Source: Leifsonia sp. Root112D2 (lineage in GTDB: Bacteria > Actinomycetota > Actinomycetes > Actinomycetales > Microbacteriaceae). Taken from it: 64,000 nucleotides of DNA. Below are positions 8,055 to 17,602 of this stretch, piece by piece (position 1 is the first letter of the stretch; each line of letters opens with the position of its first letter). The DNA is taken from positions 1 through 64,000 of the forward strand of contig NZ_LMCU01000002.1 in the NCBI RefSeq assembly GCF_001424905.1. Direction: 5' to 3'. The notes below the pieces were generated by a model. That model ran no database searches. It worked only from the letters and a program-made list of their open reading frames with translations, and was not told the origin of the DNA. The translations under genes and the position numbers were made by a program.

Positions 8055-9803
8055 TTAGTAGTACGCGGGAAGGTTCGGCGACGGCGTCGTCGACGGCTTC
8101 ACCCGATACGCTTTCAACACCTGCGACATGATCGTCTTGAACAACGGTGCGGCCGCGGCGGACGTAGTAATGGTAGTCGGGTTCGCGATGTTCACCGAAA
8201 CGACGTACTGCGGATTGTCGGCCGGCGCGATTCCCGTCACCGAAACGATATACGTGGACTTGTAGCCGCCCTCGCCGTTGGACTGCTGGGCGGTACCGGT
8301 CTTCGCGGCGACCCGGTAGCCCGGAATGGTGAGCTTGTCGCTGAGCTCGCCGCCGGTGACCACACTCTCCATCATGTTCACGGTCGTGTTCGCCGAGGCC
8401 TTCGACACCACCTGGGTGCCCTTGGTGGAGGGTTTCTCGGTCATGGTCCCGTCGGCCTGACGACACCCCTCGACCAGCTGCACCGGCAGTCGAACGCCGT
8501 TGTTGGCGAGCGCCTGGTATGCGCTGACGGTCTGGATCGCGGTTGCCGAGACACCCTGTCCGAAAAGCGTCGCGTACTTCGTCTGGTCGCCCCACTCCTG
8601 ATACGGGTGCAGGATGCCGCCGCTCTCCGCCGGAAAATCGACGGCCGTCGGCGTGCCGATTCCGAACTTCTTCAGGTAGTCGTAGTGGGTCTTCAGTGGC
8701 AGGTTGCGACCGAGGATGGAGATTCCGGTGTTCGAGGACATCATCAGCACGCCGGTCAGGGTGAGCCGCCACGGGTCGTGGTAGAAAGCGTCACCGAGGG
8801 AGGCCCCCTGGCCGGATTCGAAGTGGAACGGGGCAAGCACGCGCGATGCCGGGGTCGCCAGCTTCTGGTCGAGCAGGGTGGCGGCCGTCAGCGCCTTGAA
8901 TGTCGAGCCCGGCTCGAACGGAGAGGTGAACGCCCGCGAGCCGCGATCGTCGGCCTGCGTCGCACCGACATTGTTCGGGTCGACCGAAGGATATTCGGCA
9001 ACGGCCTTGAGTTTTCCGGTCTTGGCCTCCATGACCGTGACGATGCCCCAGTTTCCGTGTAACTGCTTCACCGCCTCGGCGAGCTTCTGCTGCGCGAACC
9101 ACTCCAGGTCGCTGTCGATCGTCAATACGACTTCCCCGCCGTCCTTGGCCTTCTTCGTCACGACCGTGCTGCCGGGAATGGCGACGCTGTCGGCACCGCG
9201 CTGGTACACTTGTTCCCCATTGGTTCCGGAGAGGCAGGCGTTCTGGGCCAGTTCGAGCCCGGCCTGCGCCTTGCCGTCCGATCCGACGAAGCCGACCAGG
9301 TTGCCCGCAACGGCGCCATCGGGGTAGGTGCGCGCCTGCTGCCGGGTGGGGTACAGCCAGGGGATGTTCAAGGCGTTGAGCTTGTTGAGCGTCGTGACGT
9401 CGACGCCCTTGACGACGGATGCGTACAGCGATTTGGGGTTGCCTGCCAGCGAATCCGTGATGATCTTCATGACCGCGGCGCCGCCCTGCCCCGTCGCCTT
9501 GCCTATCGCGTTGGTGTCGCGGGTCAGCTCGCTCTTTTTCTCGAGATTGGCCACGTATGGCGAGACCGAGAAGTCCCAGCGCAGCACGCTGTCGGCGAGC
9601 GTCACCCCATTGGCGTCGACGATGTCGCCGCGCACGCCCGCGATCGTCTGGGTGACCGAGCGGCCATTCGTGGACTTCTTGTTGAGTTCGGCGGCATTCA
9701 CGACCTGGATGTCGACGAGCTTGACGAGAAAGACCCCCATGACGGCCAGGAGCGCAACCACCGTCAGCGCCGTGCGCCGGCGCATCGACTTTTTGGTCAT
9801 CAC
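8055..9803 (-). CDS. ftsI: FtsI (PBP3/PbpB), septal peptidoglycan transpeptidase
   Basis: FtsI is the class B penicillin-binding protein that cross-links septal peptidoglycan. It has one N-terminal membrane anchor (TALTVVALLAVMGVFLVKLV), a PBP-dimer domain, and a transpeptidase domain with the serine motif STFK, the SSN motif and KTGTAQ. Length is about 582 residues. The start is uncertain within a cluster of codons: GTG at 9803, 9 nt after GGGGGAG, is preferred; ATG at 9800 and GTG at 9821 are alternatives. It lies just downstream of the ftsL-like gene and upstream of murE. Confidence 0.93.
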   Translation of the reverse strand: MMTKKSMRRRTALTVVALLAVMGVFLVKLVDIQVVNAAELNKKSTNGRSVTQTIAGVRGDIVDANGVTLADSVLRWDFSVSPYVANLEKKSELTRDTNAIGKATGQGGAAVMKIITDSLAGNPKSLYASVVKGVDVTTLNKLNALNIPWLYPTRQQARTYPDGAVAGNLVGFVGSDGKAQAGLELAQNACLSGTNGEQVYQRGADSVAIPGSTVVTKKAKDGGEVVLTIDSDLEWFAQQKLAEAVKQLHGNWGIVTVMEAKTGKLKAVAEYPSVDPNNVGATQADDRGSRAFTSPFEPGSTFKALTAATLLDQKLATPASRVLAPFHFESGQGASLGDAFYHDPWRLTLTGVLMMSSNTGISILGRNLPLKTHYDYLKKFGIGTPTAVDFPAESGGILHPYQEWGDQTKYATLFGQGVSATAIQTVSAYQALANNGVRLPVQLVEGCRQADGTMTEKPSTKGTQVVSKASANTTVNMMESVVTGGELSDKLTIPGYRVAAKTGTAQQSNGEGGYKSTYIVSVTGIAPADNPQYVVSVNIANPTTITTSAAAAPLFKTIMSQVLKAYRVKPSTTPSPNLPAYY

Positions 9804-9831
9804 GCTGATCGGCTCCCCCACTCGGCTGTCG

Positions 9832-10470
9832 TCAGTGCGTTACCGGAGACGGCAGCGCACCCTTGAACGGTACGGTCGCATCCGGTTGCGTTGTGCCAGG
9901 CGCGCTTGTGCTTGCCGAATTCTCAGCCTTCACCGTCTTCACCGGCGGCTGCACGGTTGCTCCCGTGCTCTGCTCGGTCACGAGAGGAACTCCGGCGAGC
10001 AGCGAGTTGGGTACGAGACCGCCGGTCTTGCCCGTCGCGGTGACGCCGTCGGCGGGGGCGCCGGCGGGAGAGCCGAGCACGGCACCATCCGACAGGCGCA
10101 GGTAGACCAGATTCGGGTTGCTCACCATGCCGAGCGCCGTGGCGTTGGCCGCGAGGCTCTGCGGAGACGAGATGCGGCTGAGGTCCTCCGTTGCGGACTG
10201 GTAGTTGCGCTGCAGGCTCGTCTGTTCCCCCTGCAGGGATTCGATCTGATACGCGCCCTGCGAGACCACGATGCTCAGGAGCAGCTGGGTGACGATGATG
10301 GCAAGAAGGGTGCCTATCGCGATCATGGCGTACACGGTGCGCGGGCGAGCCTTGCGCTGGCTGCGCGTCGCGACGACCTCGAGGTGGCTGCCGCGCTCCT
10401 CCCGATCAAAGCGGGGTGAGGGCTTCGCCGACCAGGCGTCGCTGAATCCCTGTGCCAATGGTGTGCTCAC
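9832..10470 (-). CDS. ftsL: FtsL-like bitopic division protein
   Basis: This 212-residue protein sits between rsmH and ftsI, where ftsL is found in nearly all dcw clusters. It has a basic cytoplasmic tail, one membrane helix near residues 48-70 (AMIAIGTLLAIIVTQLLLSI), then a short helical segment (YQIESLQGEQTSLQRNYQSA) that fits the FtsL coiled coil. The C-terminal half is an extended Ala/Pro/Thr/Gly-rich tail with no domain I recognise. FtsL is poorly conserved in sequence, so the call rests on position and topology. GTG start overlaps the rsmH stop (GTGA). Probable role: scaffold for FtsQ/FtsB and FtsI-FtsW activation. Confidence 0.75.
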   Translation of the reverse strand: MSTPLAQGFSDAWSAKPSPRFDREERGSHLEVVATRSQRKARPRTVYAMIAIGTLLAIIVTQLLLSIVVSQGAYQIESLQGEQTSLQRNYQSATEDLSRISSPQSLAANATALGMVSNPNLVYLRLSDGAVLGSPAGAPADGVTATGKTGGLVPNSLLAGVPLVTEQSTGATVQPPVKTVKAENSASTSAPGTTQPDATVPFKGALPSPVTH

Positions 10471-11462
10471 GAGAGCCTCCTCACACGTTCTGCCGCCCGC
10501 AGTCGCACGGGTGTCGCCCGCGGGTTGAGTGCTTTTTCTTCATCGCTGGCCTGTTCCGCACCACGGATCAGGAGTTTCAGTTCGGGGCGGTGTTCCGGCA
10601 GCTCCACCGGAAGACCCTGTGGCGCACTCGAGCTGCTGCCGGCCGCGAGTATGCGCTTGACGATGCGATCTTCGAGCGACTGGTAGGCCATGACGGCGAT
10701 GCGACCGCCCACAGCAAGCGCATCGATAGCCCGGGGAACGGCGCGTTCGAGATCGGCCAGCTCCTGGTTCACCTCGATGCGCAACGCCTGGAAGACCCGC
10801 TTGGCCGGATGCCCCTGCCGTTGCACGGCGACGGGCGTCGCTGCGGTGATGATCTCGACCAGCTGCGCCGAGCGGGTCAGCGGATGCGTCTGCCGCGCCT
10901 CAACGATGCGCCGGGCATACTTCGGTGCGAGTCGTTCCTCGCCATAGTCCTTGAAGATGCGGCGCAGCTCGCCCTCGCTGTATTCGGCGAGGATGCGCTC
11001 GGCCGTGAGCTCACTGGTGGAATCCATGCGCATGTCCAGCGGAGCATCCTTGGAATAGGAGAAACCGCGATCGACGCGATCCAGCTGAAGCGACGAAACC
11101 CCGAGGTCGAAGAGCACGCCGTGCACCTCGCCAATGCCGAGTTGCGCCAGTGCACCGTCGATGCCGCCGTAGACCGTGTGCACCAGCCTGACGCGGCTTC
11201 CGAAGGGCGCCAGCCGCTCCCCCGCGATCGACAGCGCCTGCGGGTCGCGGTCGAGACCGACAAGAGTGAGTTCGGGAAAGCGGGCGAGGAAGGCTTCGGA
11301 GTGGCCGCCCATGCCGAGCGTGGCGTCCACGAGAACGGCACTCGGCCCCGTGAGTGCGGGGCCGAGGAGTTCGATGCTGCGTTCGAGGAAGACCGGGGTG
11401 TGGAGCTGGTTCGCTGCCATGATGACGGGGAGCCGAGCCCCTGATTCCTGATCCCCATCCAT
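10467..11462 (-). CDS. rsmH: RsmH (MraW), 16S rRNA m4C1402 methyltransferase
   Basis: RsmH methylates N4 of C1402 in the 16S rRNA P-site using S-adenosylmethionine. The sequence has the SAM-binding motif VDATLGMGGHSEAFL, the Asp motif GLDRDPQAL, GVLFDLGVSSLQLD and the late FQALRIEVNQEL, all diagnostic. The length, 331 residues, is normal. ATG at 11462 has AGG a short distance upstream; an internal ATG at 11420 (MAANQLHTPV) is a plausible alternative that starts closer to the conserved core. It is the second gene of the dcw operon, 64 nt after mraZ, and overlaps ftsL. Confidence 0.94.
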   Translation of the reverse strand: MDGDQESGARLPVIMAANQLHTPVFLERSIELLGPALTGPSAVLVDATLGMGGHSEAFLARFPELTLVGLDRDPQALSIAGERLAPFGSRVRLVHTVYGGIDGALAQLGIGEVHGVLFDLGVSSLQLDRVDRGFSYSKDAPLDMRMDSTSELTAERILAEYSEGELRRIFKDYGEERLAPKYARRIVEARQTHPLTRSAQLVEIITAATPVAVQRQGHPAKRVFQALRIEVNQELADLERAVPRAIDALAVGGRIAVMAYQSLEDRIVKRILAAGSSSSAPQGLPVELPEHRPELKLLIRGAEQASDEEKALNPRATPVRLRAAERVRRLS

Positions 11463-11526
11463 TGACGACCTGGCACCGGGGAAGTGTGTCAGGGCGTGTG
11501 AATGGCTGGGAGTCAGGCACCAGGCG

Positions 11527-11958
11527 CTAGAAGAGTCCCGGAATCACCTCCTCCGCGGTGTCGGAGAACACGCTCTCCTGCTCGGCCAGGTAGGTCTCCC
11601 ATGCCCCGGCGTCCCAGATCTCGGCCCGGCTGCCCGCGCCGATCACCACAAGTTCGCGTTCGAGGCCCGCATAGGAACGCAGCGCACCCGGCACCGTGAC
11701 TCGGTGCTGTTTGTCGGGAGTCTCCGCGCTGGCGCCCGAGAGGAAGACACGCAGGTAGTCACGCGCCTGCTTGCTCGTCACCGGAGCCTGGCGGATCTTC
11801 TCGTGCAGCGACTCGAATTCCCGCTGGCTGAAGACATAGACGCAGTGCTCCTGGCCACGCGTCATCACGATGCCGCCGGCGAGTTCGTCACGGAACTTGG
11901 CCGGGAGGATGATGCGGCCCTTTTCGTCGAGCTTGGGGCTGTGCGTGCCGAGAAACAT
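11527..11958 (-). CDS. mraZ: MraZ, transcriptional regulator of the dcw cluster
   Basis: MraZ is a two-domain SpoVT/AbrB-fold DNA-binding protein that usually represses its own dcw promoter. The protein of 143 residues starts FLGTHSPKLDEKGRIILPAK, the classical first repeat, and has the second repeat around VTVPGALRSYAGL. The ATG at 11958 is chosen over the longer frame because GGGGAGG lies 5 nt upstream and the family begins at this residue. Three GTGGA direct repeats with 10-bp period lie upstream (12000-12024), matching MraZ-box architecture and suggesting autoregulation. Confidence 0.95.
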   Translation of the reverse strand: MFLGTHSPKLDEKGRIILPAKFRDELAGGIVMTRGQEHCVYVFSQREFESLHEKIRQAPVTSKQARDYLRVFLSGASAETPDKQHRVTVPGALRSYAGLERELVVIGAGSRAEIWDAGAWETYLAEQESVFSDTAEEVIPGLF

Positions 11959-11999
11959 CGGCGCCTCCCCTCGCTCTGCGGCCGCGATCTGGCCGTTAC

Positions 12000-12024
12000 T
12001 CCACTTTACTCCACAATGATCCAC
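12000..12024 (-). promoter_or_regulatory. Triple MraZ-box-like direct repeats
   Basis: On the minus strand GTGGA occurs three times with exactly 10-bp spacing (plus-strand TCCAC at 12000, 12010 and 12020). MraZ proteins bind tandem short G-rich repeats with one-helical-turn spacing upstream of mraZ. The repeats lie about where transcription from the predicted promoter would start, a good position for repression. Confidence 0.7.
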
Positions 12025-12025
12025 G

Positions 12026-12054
12026 ATTCAATGGATTTGAAACCGTTTTGGCAA
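12026..12054 (-). promoter_or_regulatory. Putative promoter of the dcw operon
   Basis: Minus-strand TTGCCA (12054-12049) and TTGAAT (12031-12026) are separated by 17 nt, immediately upstream of the MraZ-like repeats. The -10 element is a weak match, so this is a candidate only. Confidence 0.4.
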
Positions 12055-12070
12055 AATGCGTCGCCAAAGC

Positions 12071-12085
12071 CCAATAAATTATTGG
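12071..12085. repeat. AT-rich palindrome CCAATAAATTATTGG
   Basis: A perfect inverted repeat with 7-bp arms (CCAATAA / TTATTGG) around one base lies 17 bp upstream of the putative dcw -35 element. It stands out from the GC-rich surroundings and could be an operator or an upstream promoter element. No binding factor can be named. Confidence 0.45.
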
Positions 12086-12173
12086 TGTGTAGTGGTGGAG
12101 GGAAATGGAAGGGCAGGGAGCAGAATGCGACGAATCACACCGAAATCGGCGCTCGCCCGGCGCACGAGGGCAT

Positions 12174-12204
12174 GAAAAAAGGGCCGATCATCAGATCGGC
12201 CCTT
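12174..12204 (-). terminator. Rho-independent terminator downstream of the DUF3040 gene
   Basis: Read on the minus strand, GGGCCGATC, a short loop and GATCGGCCC are followed by six T residues. It begins about 27 nt after the stop codon of the DUF3040 gene, so it should end that transcript before the dcw promoter region. Confidence 0.85.
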
Positions 12205-12230
12205 CGGGTCTCGCGAGAAAAGTCAGGCGG

Positions 12231-12614
12231 CTAGTGCTCGCCGTCCTGACGCTTGTCCCATCGTTCATTCAGCCTGTCCATGAAGCCGGCCTGGCCGGCG
12301 CCGTGCGAGGCACGTGCTTTGCTCGTCGGCTGACCGGCGGGAGGCTCACCCACACTTCGCGATGGCGCAATCGCCACCATCACACCGACGAACATCAGCA
12401 CAAAGCCGACGATTCCGACGATGGCGAGCTGGGTCAGGACTCCCGTGAGCAGCGCAGCGATGCCGACCACTATGACGAGAATGCCCAAGACTATCGACCG
12501 GTACGCGGGGCGACCTCTGCGCCCACCGACCTTTGCCACGAAGTCGGCATCGTTGTGGTAGAGATTGCGCTCCATCTCTTCGAGGAGGCGCTGCTCATGC
12601 TCTGAAAGCGGCAT
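12231..12614 (-). CDS. DUF3040 small membrane protein
   Basis: The 127-residue protein begins MPLSEHEQRLLEEMERNLY, the hallmark of the actinobacterial DUF3040 family, followed by two membrane helices (about residues 40-60 and 64-84: SIVLGILVIVVGIAALLTGV and AIVGIVGFVLMFVGVMVAI) and a hydrophilic tail. The function of the family is unknown. It is often near the dcw cluster in actinobacteria, as here. Start supported by a purine-rich GAGGGGGGAACAGG just upstream. It is monocistronic, with a terminator downstream and the divergent polyprenyl synthase gene upstream. Confidence 0.88.
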   Translation of the reverse strand: MPLSEHEQRLLEEMERNLYHNDADFVAKVGGRRGRPAYRSIVLGILVIVVGIAALLTGVLTQLAIVGIVGFVLMFVGVMVAIAPSRSVGEPPAGQPTSKARASHGAGQAGFMDRLNERWDKRQDGEH

Positions 12615-12678
12615 CCTGTTCCCCCCTCTTTCGGGTTCAACGCGTTGTAACTGTCAATTCTAGTGCTGTCGCGATAGC

Positions 12679-12684
12679 TAGGCT
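12679..12684 (+). promoter_or_regulatory. -10-like TAGGCT for a leaderless polyprenyl synthase transcript
   Basis: TAGGCT ends 6 nt before the GTG start at 12691, placing the expected transcription start at or beside the start codon. No convincing -35 or Shine-Dalgarno sequence is present. Confidence 0.4.
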
Positions 12685-12690
12685 AGGCAC

Positions 12691-13803
12691 GTGGCCGAAA
12701 GCACCAGTCTCGCTGAGCTTATTCAGCTCAGAATTGATGAGTTTCTCGCCGACCGCACTTCTATTCTCGCCTCTGTCGGGGCAGATCTGGCACCGGTGAG
12801 CGAGTTCTCTCGGGAGTTTCTCAGTGGCGGCAAACGTTTTCGTGCCCAGTTCTGCTGGTGGGGCTGGCAGAGCGTGCGCGCGGAGGGCACCGCGAGCGAC
12901 GAGGCGGAGGCTGCGCGCGCGCTGCGCTGCATCGTGTCGGCGGCAAGTGCGTTGGAGCTGTTCCACGCCGCGGCACTCGTGCACGACGACATCATCGACA
13001 AGTCCGATACCCGCCGTGGTGCGCCCAGTGCCCACCGTCGCTTCGAAGATCTGCACCGCGCGGCGGGATACGCCGGCGAGGCCGCCGACTACGGCCGATC
13101 CGCCGCCCTGCTGCTCGGCGACCTGCTGCTCGGATTCAGCGACGAGCTCTTCGACGATGCGCTGGCCGATCTTGACGACACGGGGGTCGCCCGGGCGGCC
13201 CGGCGTGAGTTCAATCGCATGCGCCTCGAGGTAACGGCGGGGCAGTACCTCGACATCCTCGAGGAGAACGCGTGGAAGGTTCATCCCGAAGAACAGCAGC
13301 TGTCACGTGCAGAACGCGTCGTGACCTACAAGTCGGCCAAGTACAGCGTTGAGGCACCGCTGGTCATTGGAGCAACCCTTGCCGGCGGCACTCCCGATCA
13401 AATCGACGCCCTGCGCGCATTCGGCCTGCCCCTTGGCGTGGCCTATCAGCTGCGCGACGATCTGCTCGGCGTTTTCGGCGACAGCGCGGTGACGGGAAAA
13501 CCCAGCGGTGACGACCTGCGCGAGGGCAAGCGCACCATTCTGATAGCCCACGCACGCCAGGCGCTCCCCACGGGCTCCCGTCACGTGCTCGATGACCTTC
13601 TCGGCGACCCGGCTCTCGACGCCGATCAGGTGCGGATGCTGCAACGCACCATCGCCGACAGCGGAGCCATCGACCGCGTCGAAGAGCTCATCGACGAGAA
13701 CGTCGCAAGCGCACGCGCCGCCATCGACGATGCGCCCCTCACCGACAGCGCCAGGGAACACCTCGGCCGGCTCACCACGACGGTGACCCGCCGCACGTTC
13801 TAG
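12691..13803 (+). CDS. idsA: Trans-isoprenyl diphosphate synthase (geranylgeranyl/polyprenyl type)
   Basis: The enzyme chain-elongates allylic diphosphates with isopentenyl diphosphate to give prenyl diphosphates for quinones, carotenoids or lipid carriers. The first aspartate-rich motif is DDIIDKSD (about residues 105-112) and the second is DDLLG near residue 255; GGKRFR near residue 48 binds pyrophosphate. The length of 370 residues fits the IdsA/GrcC group. Product chain length cannot be read reliably. The GTG start lacks a Shine-Dalgarno but has a -10-like hexamer 6 nt upstream. It converges with the Rv2175c-like gene, as its relative idsA2 lies near Rv2175c in mycobacteria. Confidence 0.9.
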   Translation: MAESTSLAELIQLRIDEFLADRTSILASVGADLAPVSEFSREFLSGGKRFRAQFCWWGWQSVRAEGTASDEAEAARALRCIVSAASALELFHAAALVHDDIIDKSDTRRGAPSAHRRFEDLHRAAGYAGEAADYGRSAALLLGDLLLGFSDELFDDALADLDDTGVARAARREFNRMRLEVTAGQYLDILEENAWKVHPEEQQLSRAERVVTYKSAKYSVEAPLVIGATLAGGTPDQIDALRAFGLPLGVAYQLRDDLLGVFGDSAVTGKPSGDDLREGKRTILIAHARQALPTGSRHVLDDLLGDPALDADQVRMLQRTIADSGAIDRVEELIDENVASARAAIDDAPLTDSAREHLGRLTTTVTRRTF

Positions 13804-13827
13804 GGCACGCGAACCGCGCGCGAACGG

Positions 13828-14169
13828 CTACGCGAGCGCCTGGGCCACACGACGCACCTCGGCCTTACGGCCAGCACGCAGCGCGTCGATCGGCGCGGCA
13901 CCGAGCGTGTCGTCGGACTCGAGCAGCCAGGCCACAGCCTCATCGTTGCTGAAGCCGTCGTCGCCGAGCAGCATCAACGTTCCGCGCAGTTCGCTGAGCG
14001 GCTCTCCGTCGCGAATAAAGTCGGCCGGAACCTTCAGCACACCATCGATACGGACGGCGGCAAGGTGTCGGTCTTCAATCAGTCGGCGAACCCGGCCCAC
14101 GCCGATGCCGAGGATGTCTACGAGGTCGGGAATGGTCAGCCACTGGCGGGCTGCTGCGTCGTCGGTCAC
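13828..14169 (-). CDS. Rv2175c-family DNA-binding protein
   Basis: This 113-residue protein has an N-terminal helix-turn-helix-like segment (WLTIPDLVDILGIGVGRVRRLI) and a C-terminal domain typical of M. tuberculosis Rv2175c, which is a DNA-binding substrate of the kinase PknL. The start is the GTG at 14169 directly before TDDAAARQW; an upstream in-frame codon would add an unconserved stretch. The relevant kinase gene is nearby on the other strand (15540). By analogy, phosphorylation by that kinase could control DNA binding, but the N-terminal phosphosite cannot be assigned confidently. Confidence 0.85.
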   Translation of the reverse strand: MTDDAAARQWLTIPDLVDILGIGVGRVRRLIEDRHLAAVRIDGVLKVPADFIRDGEPLSELRGTLMLLGDDGFSNDEAVAWLLESDDTLGAAPIDALRAGRKAEVRRVAQALA

Positions 14170-14211
14170 ACCACAAGCCTGCCACGGACGCGGCGCCAGC
14201 GTGCGCACGGC

Positions 14212-14226
14212 CGATTGTTACAATCG
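14212..14226. repeat. Palindrome CGATTGTTACAATCG between divergent genes
   Basis: A perfect 7-bp inverted repeat around a single T lies between the divergently transcribed Rv2175c-like and LysM genes. It is a possible operator; the binding protein is unknown. Confidence 0.35.
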
Positions 14227-14242
14227 CGTTAACTCAAATCAC

Positions 14243-14272
14243 TTGCGCCTCGGTAATTGACTCCTCTATAAA
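14243..14272 (+). promoter_or_regulatory. Putative promoter of the LysM protein gene
   Basis: TTGCGC (14243-14248) and TATAAA (14267-14272) are spaced by 18 nt, in front of the gene starting at 14321. The -10 is a good match and the local sequence is AT-rich. Confidence 0.5.
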
Positions 14273-14320
14273 TGTGTGCCAGCTTTGTGTGGGACGACGA
14301 CACCACAACGGGGGCCTTTC

Positions 14321-15451
14321 ATGGCGATCACCGATCTGCAGGGCACGACCGGGCACCACACTTCCGCGGCGCGCATTCCGCGGCACGCCGCGCCCACCGC
14401 CTTCGGCAGGCGTTCTCGCAGCCTGATCTTCACGGTTCCGCTCGTCATAGTCGGAACCATCGCCGCCTCCCTCAACCTCGCGACTCCCGCCCAGGCGTTC
14501 GCCCCCGCCAAGCGCGTGGACAAGGCCAAGAGCGGCACGACGACGATGACGAAGACCGTGCGCGGCGCCGTGCACGCGACATCCGCTGCCCCATCCGTCT
14601 CGGTGGGCGTGGTCACAACGGCGGCCGTCGCTCCTCGCCACTACACGGTTGCCGAGGGCGACACCATCAGTGGCATCGCGGGCCACTTCGGCCTGGCAAC
14701 AGCGAGCGTGCTCGCCCTCAACGGACTCAGCTGGAAGAGCCTCATCTTTCCCGGCCAGGTACTCGCCCTGACCGCAGCGGCACCGGTCGTTGCGCAGGCT
14801 CCCGTGGCGCAGACCCTTACCCGGTACACGGTCGTGGCCGGCGATACGATCAGCGGAATTGCCGCGGCGCACGGCGTCTCAACCCAGGCCGTGCTCAGCG
14901 CCAACGGGCTTTCCGCGTCCAGCATCATCTTTCCCCGGCAATCGATCACGATTCCGCGCGGCACCGTCGCCGCTCATGTGCACGCCGCGAAGCCCGCGCC
15001 CGTCGCGCCCAAGCCTGCTCCGGTACGCGCGTCATCCGTCGTGCCGTTCACGGCCGAGATGCGCCACAACGCGGCGATCATCGTGGCTGTCGGCCGCAAG
15101 GACGGCGTGCCCGATCAGGGCATCGTGATTGCGCTGGCCGCGGCCATGCAGGAATCGGGCCTGCGCAACCTGGACTACGGCGACGCCGACTCGCTCGGCC
15201 TGTTCCAGCAACGGCCGAGCACGGGCTGGGGCCCTGCGGCCCAGATCATGGATCCCGCCACGGCTGCGCTCGCGTTCTTCGGCGGCGCGAACAATCCGAA
15301 CCCGGGAAGGACCCGCGGCCTGCTGGATATCGACGGCTGGCAGAAGATGACGCTCACCCAGGCGGCCCAGGCCGTTCAGATCTCCGCGTACCCCACCGCG
15401 TACGCGCAGTGGGAGGCTCCCGCGCGCGCCTGGCTCGCCGCCATCGGCTGA
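14321..15451 (+). CDS. Secreted LysM protein with C-terminal lysozyme-like domain
   Basis: The 376-residue protein has an N-terminal signal or anchor segment (SLIFTVPLVIVGTIAASLNL, about residues 34-54, then an AQA site), two LysM peptidoglycan-binding repeats (about 107-151 and 168-212, each with YTV..GDTISGIA), an Ala/Pro-rich linker, and a C-terminal domain containing AAAMQESGLRNLDYG and DSLGLFQQRPSTGWG. That last domain resembles the lysozyme-like transglycosylase domain of actinobacterial wall hydrolases, with E of QESG the likely catalytic acid. Probable role: wall remodelling. The ATG at 14321 is preferred over 14276 because the signal segment and GGGGG upstream fit better. Confidence 0.82.
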   Translation: MAITDLQGTTGHHTSAARIPRHAAPTAFGRRSRSLIFTVPLVIVGTIAASLNLATPAQAFAPAKRVDKAKSGTTTMTKTVRGAVHATSAAPSVSVGVVTTAAVAPRHYTVAEGDTISGIAGHFGLATASVLALNGLSWKSLIFPGQVLALTAAAPVVAQAPVAQTLTRYTVVAGDTISGIAAAHGVSTQAVLSANGLSASSIIFPRQSITIPRGTVAAHVHAAKPAPVAPKPAPVRASSVVPFTAEMRHNAAIIVAVGRKDGVPDQGIVIALAAAMQESGLRNLDYGDADSLGLFQQRPSTGWGPAAQIMDPATAALAFFGGANNPNPGRTRGLLDIDGWQKMTLTQAAQAVQISAYPTAYAQWEAPARAWLAAIG

Positions 15452-15527
15452 GAATCCGATCCGTGATTTCGGGTCGCTTAACACCGACTTCACGGTGTTT
15501 TATCCGGGTTGCGGGCGCACGCATCCA

Positions 15528-15533
15528 TAGACT
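15528..15533 (+). promoter_or_regulatory. -10-like TAGACT for a leaderless kinase transcript
   Basis: TAGACT ends 6 nt before the GTG at 15540, and there is no Shine-Dalgarno sequence. This suggests transcription starting at the start codon. Confidence 0.4.
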
Positions 15534-15539
15534 CGATCC

Positions 15540-17457
<1,918 letters not shown>

Positions 17458-17459
<2 letters not shown>

Positions 17460-17591
17460 CCAGCGGGGTATCCATCGCCCAGCAGTAGAGAGTTGCGCTG
17501 GTTGAGGAGCGCGAGGAACGAGCGCGTCTCGAAACCAGCCCGCGCGAGCGGGTTTCGAGCCGCTCGTTCCTCGCTCCTCAACCAGCGGGGT
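17458..17591. repeat. REP-like hairpin element bounded by 12-bp direct repeats
   Basis: AACCAGCGGGGT occurs at 17458-17469, overlapping the kinase stop codon, and again at 17580-17591. Between and including the right copy is a long imperfect inverted repeat: the left arm 17497-17536 begins GCTGGTTGAGGAGCG and ends CTCGAAACC, and the right arm 17551-17586 is its complement apart from small bulges. The roughly 36-bp stem has a 14-nt loop. Sequences of this GGTTGAGGAGCG/CTCGAAACC type are, to my knowledge, dispersed palindromic repeats in Microbacteriaceae. Between two convergent genes it could act as a bidirectional terminator. Confidence 0.75.
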
Positions 17592-17602
17592 GCGGATACG
17601 GG

